Shown here: in pieces, positions 60,755 through 64,000 of the stretch
Layout of the letters: each line of letters begins with the position of its first letter
Numbering within the stretch: position 1 is the stretch's first letter
DNA from: Hanleya hanleyi
Taxonomy: Eukaryota > Mollusca > Polyplacophora > Lepidopleurida > Hanleyidae
DNA length: 64,000 bases
Direction: 5' to 3'
NCBI GenBank assembly: GCA_036873755.1
Contig: JAVTVY010006840.1
Location: forward strand, 62,001 to 126,000
Translations under genes and position numbers: made by a program
The notes under the pieces: model-generated
What the model was told of the DNA's origin: nothing
Seen by the model: the letters and a program-made list of their open reading frames with translations, nothing else
Databases searched by the model: none

Positions 60755-61484
60755 TCAACATCGCAGTGTCTCGGGTCCGTATTTCAGTGTTCATTGGACA
60801 CTAACATTCCATGCGACGAATGATCTACTCTGTACGACATTTCCGCTACAATATATTTGCACTTCCCAGTGAGTCGCTAGGGAGAGTGAGTCGGTGTGTG
60901 CGAACGACCCCCTTCCATTGCCGAGCCGTGTGTTATTTTCCTATGTAGGAGAGTAACACAGGGCTCTCTAATAAGTACGAATAGGAAACTACCTCATCCC
61001 AAGAAAACCTGGCGACGCCCATGACTTCTGATTTTGAATCATGAGTTTATAGATTATAATTGAATGGGAACTGAGCAAATTGGAACAGCATAGTATAGAA
61101 TTATTTAATCGCTCAATTTTCCTCATTCCTGACGGACCACCGTGGTTTCTTCGCCTGACTCGCATCCACTAGCGAAGGAGTGTATAACCAGCAGACCACT
61201 AACACTCCAACCCGCAACGCCATACACAGTGTGACCGGCATCAGACCCGGTATAAAAGAAAAGATGATCCCATAGGAATTTTAGTTACCTGCTATCTTTC
61301 AACCAAGCTCAGACTTGGTTTCTTAACACACACGAACTGAAGATTGTAGTTAAGAAAAGCGCTGAAATTCCTTTCACATTGGCATCCATTGGTAATTAAG
61401 CTGTGGTTCATTATTGTAGCTTTGTGTCCATAATCGTGAGTTATAAATATGCTGAATGATAAAGCTCTCAAAATGGATAACAGT
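60755..61484. other. No gene seen
   Basis: No frame continuous with the LINE upstream of 61485 could be followed. Confidence 0.4.
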
Positions 61485-62223
61485 CCCGTAATAATTGATG
61501 CGCAAGTCTTTTGGGGGCGGTTGACAGCTATCAAAGGAAATGCTGAAGCTGATGAAATGGCTAATGCAGCCCTAGATAATGAGGTTGATCCTGTTGGAAT
61601 CCCATAGAGCTATTTCAGACCCTCTATCTGTGCTTATGTGAGAAAACTGTTTCAGTCGTTATGAGATGCTGTAGATAATAACAAACTTCATGAGTTTCAC
61701 AAAACTGTAGCATATATTCATTTGAGTAGCCAGAATCGTTTCGATCAAGCCATGATCAGGTGATGTAGAATCGACCACACCCGATTATCTCACGATCATT
61801 TACTAACAAGGGAACCAGCCCCAAGGTGTAAGGAACCAGCCCCAAGGTGTAAGGAACCAGCCCCAAGGTGTAAGGAACCAGCCCCAAGGTGTAAGGAACC
61901 AGCCACAAGGTGTAAGGAACCAGCCCCAAGGTGTATTACATGCCACGAAGATCCCACAGTGAAACATATTCTGATCGACTGTATAGATTTTAAGATTGTA
62001 AGAGATTCTTTTCATCAAGCAGCTACTTTAGACGATATTTTTAGTCGGTTAGAAGAAGACTGTATTTTAGGTTATTTGAGAGGAATCGGTTTGTTGGATA
62101 AGTTTTAATGTGCGTACATGTTTTTGGTGTGTTGTGTGGACCTGTTTTTGTTGAAATACTTAGAATTTTGTTTGGTCGTCGCTATATAGCTGAAATATTG
62201 CTGAACGCGACGTTAAACCTTAA

Positions 62224-62250
<27 letters not shown>
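61485..62250 (+). mobile_element. LINE (non-LTR retrotransposon) 3' end with decayed RNase H and C-terminal frame
   Basis: The frame contains KGNAEADEMANAAL, the C-terminal end of a LINE RNase H domain (usual form KGNEEADxLAKxAL). After stops comes a zinc-knuckle-like C-terminus, CITCHEDPTVKHILIDC, and the frame closes ...GIGLLDKF-stop at 62108. A 3' UTR follows, ending gcgacgttaaaccttaa and (CT)n at 62224-62252. In-frame stops after VGIP and around 61660 and 61770 show it is dead. A 21 bp in-frame expansion sits inside the knuckle (separate entry). Four other LINE fragments in the window, and a possible fifth stub at 8545, share this 3' end or coding region. Confidence 0.85.
61809..61935 (+). 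repeat. 21 bp in-frame minisatellite inside the LINE C-terminus
   Basis: Six copies of a 21 bp unit, each encoding KEPAPRC (one copy has KEPATRC). They lie in frame with the LINE reading frame just before CITCHEDP. Unexpanded relatives (37795-38120, minus) have a single comparable segment there, PVPRSIPC. Confidence 0.9.
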
Positions 62251-62255
<5 letters not shown>

Positions 62256-62259
62256 GAGT

Positions 62260-64000
62260 CCTATATCAATGGCATTTAAAGTCAGGGCAAGATATCGCTC
62301 TAAGCAATGATCAAGTCAGCTAGCTGATCCATTATCTTAAGTCAAATAACATCCAAACTGATTCCAAAAAAAAGATAAAATGCATGTCATTCAGGCTTTG
62401 AATGCACGTGTTCATGAGAATGCCCAGGAAATCTCGTATTGCTCCAGGCTCTGGGTTATTATAATTTTCAGGAATTAAATATTTTATTTTGTTTTTGGAG
62501 AATTTCGCTGATAGTTGACAACGCCGTAGCTGTAACTCTGCATGGCGAACGAGTATATGTTGACAACGGATTTTTTTTTGTGGGTTAGTGAATTTTTGTC
62601 AGTATGCTGGCATTTTAACCACAAACGTGGCATGTTATTCCCATCATGCCATCTCGAAGAAGGCGTGTCCTTTCGGTAGGCCCTACTCTACAGAAAGCTT
62701 CTCATAATGACAGGTCTTGTCGAAGGAAGATGGTGAAATGTTAATCTAGAATAGACAGATTCTTAAAATAAATTTATTCTCTTACTGATTCAGAAGAGAC
62801 GATAAACTTGCTACTATATTTCTGACTCAGACTTTATACCAGATATAACATAAGTGTGCTTCTGTGATCTCAGATAACCTAGAGACACCATTCATACACA
62901 AAGGCAACTAAATTTATTTTAAGTCTAAACATACCCGGTCATTGACTCTATTTTTAGTAGTTTCAGACACTTTTATCAACCCATATTGCAACTCCGGTTA
63001 AATTCAGGCTGAATTCATAACAGAAGATATCCATACTCCATATCAAAGTGAGGTATCTTTTAATCTCTCGTTGCATCCTTTCGCACGTATATTTCTGCTT
63101 CCACAGTTATGCATGGCTCTCCACACATACACCATGAAAATTCAAATATTACAAGCACTATACTTTGGTTCTACAAATTCTACGTGGAACCAAATTTCTA
63201 AAGAACCAATATTTCAAGGAGTGTAAATGTCCATAACACCACTTACCTGTAACCGGCGAGAAATGAAATGATATTATATATTGGTGTTACCCCCTCTCAT
63301 ATTTCACAAAATCATCAACAATCTGTCTCTCTTGACAACATGGCGATGGAACTATCGCCAGGTTGTCATATTTTGTCTTATCCAACTAATAGAGGTGAAA
63401 AATCTGTCTCGATACTGTCCGGATAAAAGCTGGACTCTTGACACTGTTTATTCATGGTTGTTATATAAACTGCAATAAATCGTTACATGTGGATATAGGC
63501 TCGTTTCAGAAGCCGGACTAGGTATGTATACAAATATTTCCAGAATTTCGAGAATTGAACCTTGACAGCTATAACCTTGACTGAAATTTCCAGGTTGAAA
63601 ATATTCAACCAGCTCCTGTCTTATATTCGGAAGTCGTCTCGCAGCATGTAACACAGCAGTTCAACTTGCTGGCTTCCATCAATGTAATTATCAATGAAGA
63701 TACATCGGCCGGGGGCCAATAGAAAATCATTCCTATTACTTTATTCGATACAACACTCCCTGTAGGTTTTTCGCCAGCGTTGTCGCATTGTCACACCGAA
63801 ATAATTATTATCTAATTATTCAGGCTGATAATCAGCACGCGCCAGTTACGTAATCGGGACATTTAGCCATATTAACATCATCTCCGTTAATTCGGACTCG
63901 GTCAACCAAACAGAGATCGTTTCGAAATTTGGATCTAACAAGCTTACCACCTGAGCATGCGGATAGTGGTGAAATATTATAACCACAAGGTGGCAAAATT
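62260..64000. other. No gene seen
   Basis: AT-rich DNA to the end of the window. No repeat, RNA gene or supported exon. Confidence 0.45.

Noticed and set aside
1..64000. CRISPR arrays, operons, phage or bacterial defence systems
   Set aside because: All direct repeats found are contiguous tandem repeats without unique spacers, and the DNA is eukaryotic in character (introns, LINEs, SINEs).

Overview
The window reads as gene-poor, repeat-rich animal nuclear DNA, most likely from a vetigastropod mollusc (abalone or top-shell type). The assignment rests on the mobile elements. Several non-LTR retrotransposon (LINE) 3' ends close with a 'gcgacgttaaaccttaa' motif and a (CT)n tail. One tRNA-type SINE closes with a 'gcgacattaaa...(actc)n' tail. 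From general knowledge both tails are typical of gastropod genomes; no search was run. I saw no bacterial-style gene packing, no rRNA and no CRISPR array.

Layout. (1) 1-17.2 kb: a degenerate array of long (several kb) related blocks, here called X1 to X6, in the order X1-X2-X3/X4-X5-X6 and repeated three to four times. It is interrupted by a SINE, a 1.45 kb element with 434 bp subrepeats, LINE tails and small MITEs. Two segments in it (7416-7562 and 10812-10917) look like related coding exons of an unknown protein. (2) 18.1-18.6 kb: a long foldback carrying two divergent tRNA-Ile-like sequences. (3) 19.2-22.3 kb: two arrays of an 'acactagtgt' palindrome motif on either side of a possible four-exon transcript and a 250 bp TIR element. 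(4) 23.8-30.4 kb: 68 bp and 29 bp minisatellites in AT-rich sequence. (5) 31-36.4 kb: an old tandem duplication of a >2 kb unit. (6) 37.8-44.4 kb: a LINE tail, a 172 bp satellite, approximately 150 bp repeats and a 160 bp cassette present three times. (7) 44.9 kb: one short candidate first exon with a PIP-box-like peptide. (8) 50.6-51.2 kb: a 42 bp minisatellite, then a LINE fragment. (9) 53.1-58.35 kb: the one recognisable host gene, a Stum/SPEC3-family membrane protein in three exons, with satellite DNA and two TIR elements in its first intron. (10) 59-64 kb: a perfect palindrome, a coding-like orphan frame, a 32 bp minisatellite and a LINE 3' end.

The genes do not form a functional set. 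The best-supported coding calls are the Stum/SPEC3 gene and the decayed LINE C-termini. The other coding calls are single-exon hypotheses based on an open frame, a splice donor and, in one case, codon-position conservation between two copies. Most of the organisation comes from repeat amplification: large tandem duplications, palindrome-array MITEs, and at least one minisatellite that appears to have grown from a motif inside a dispersed repeat.
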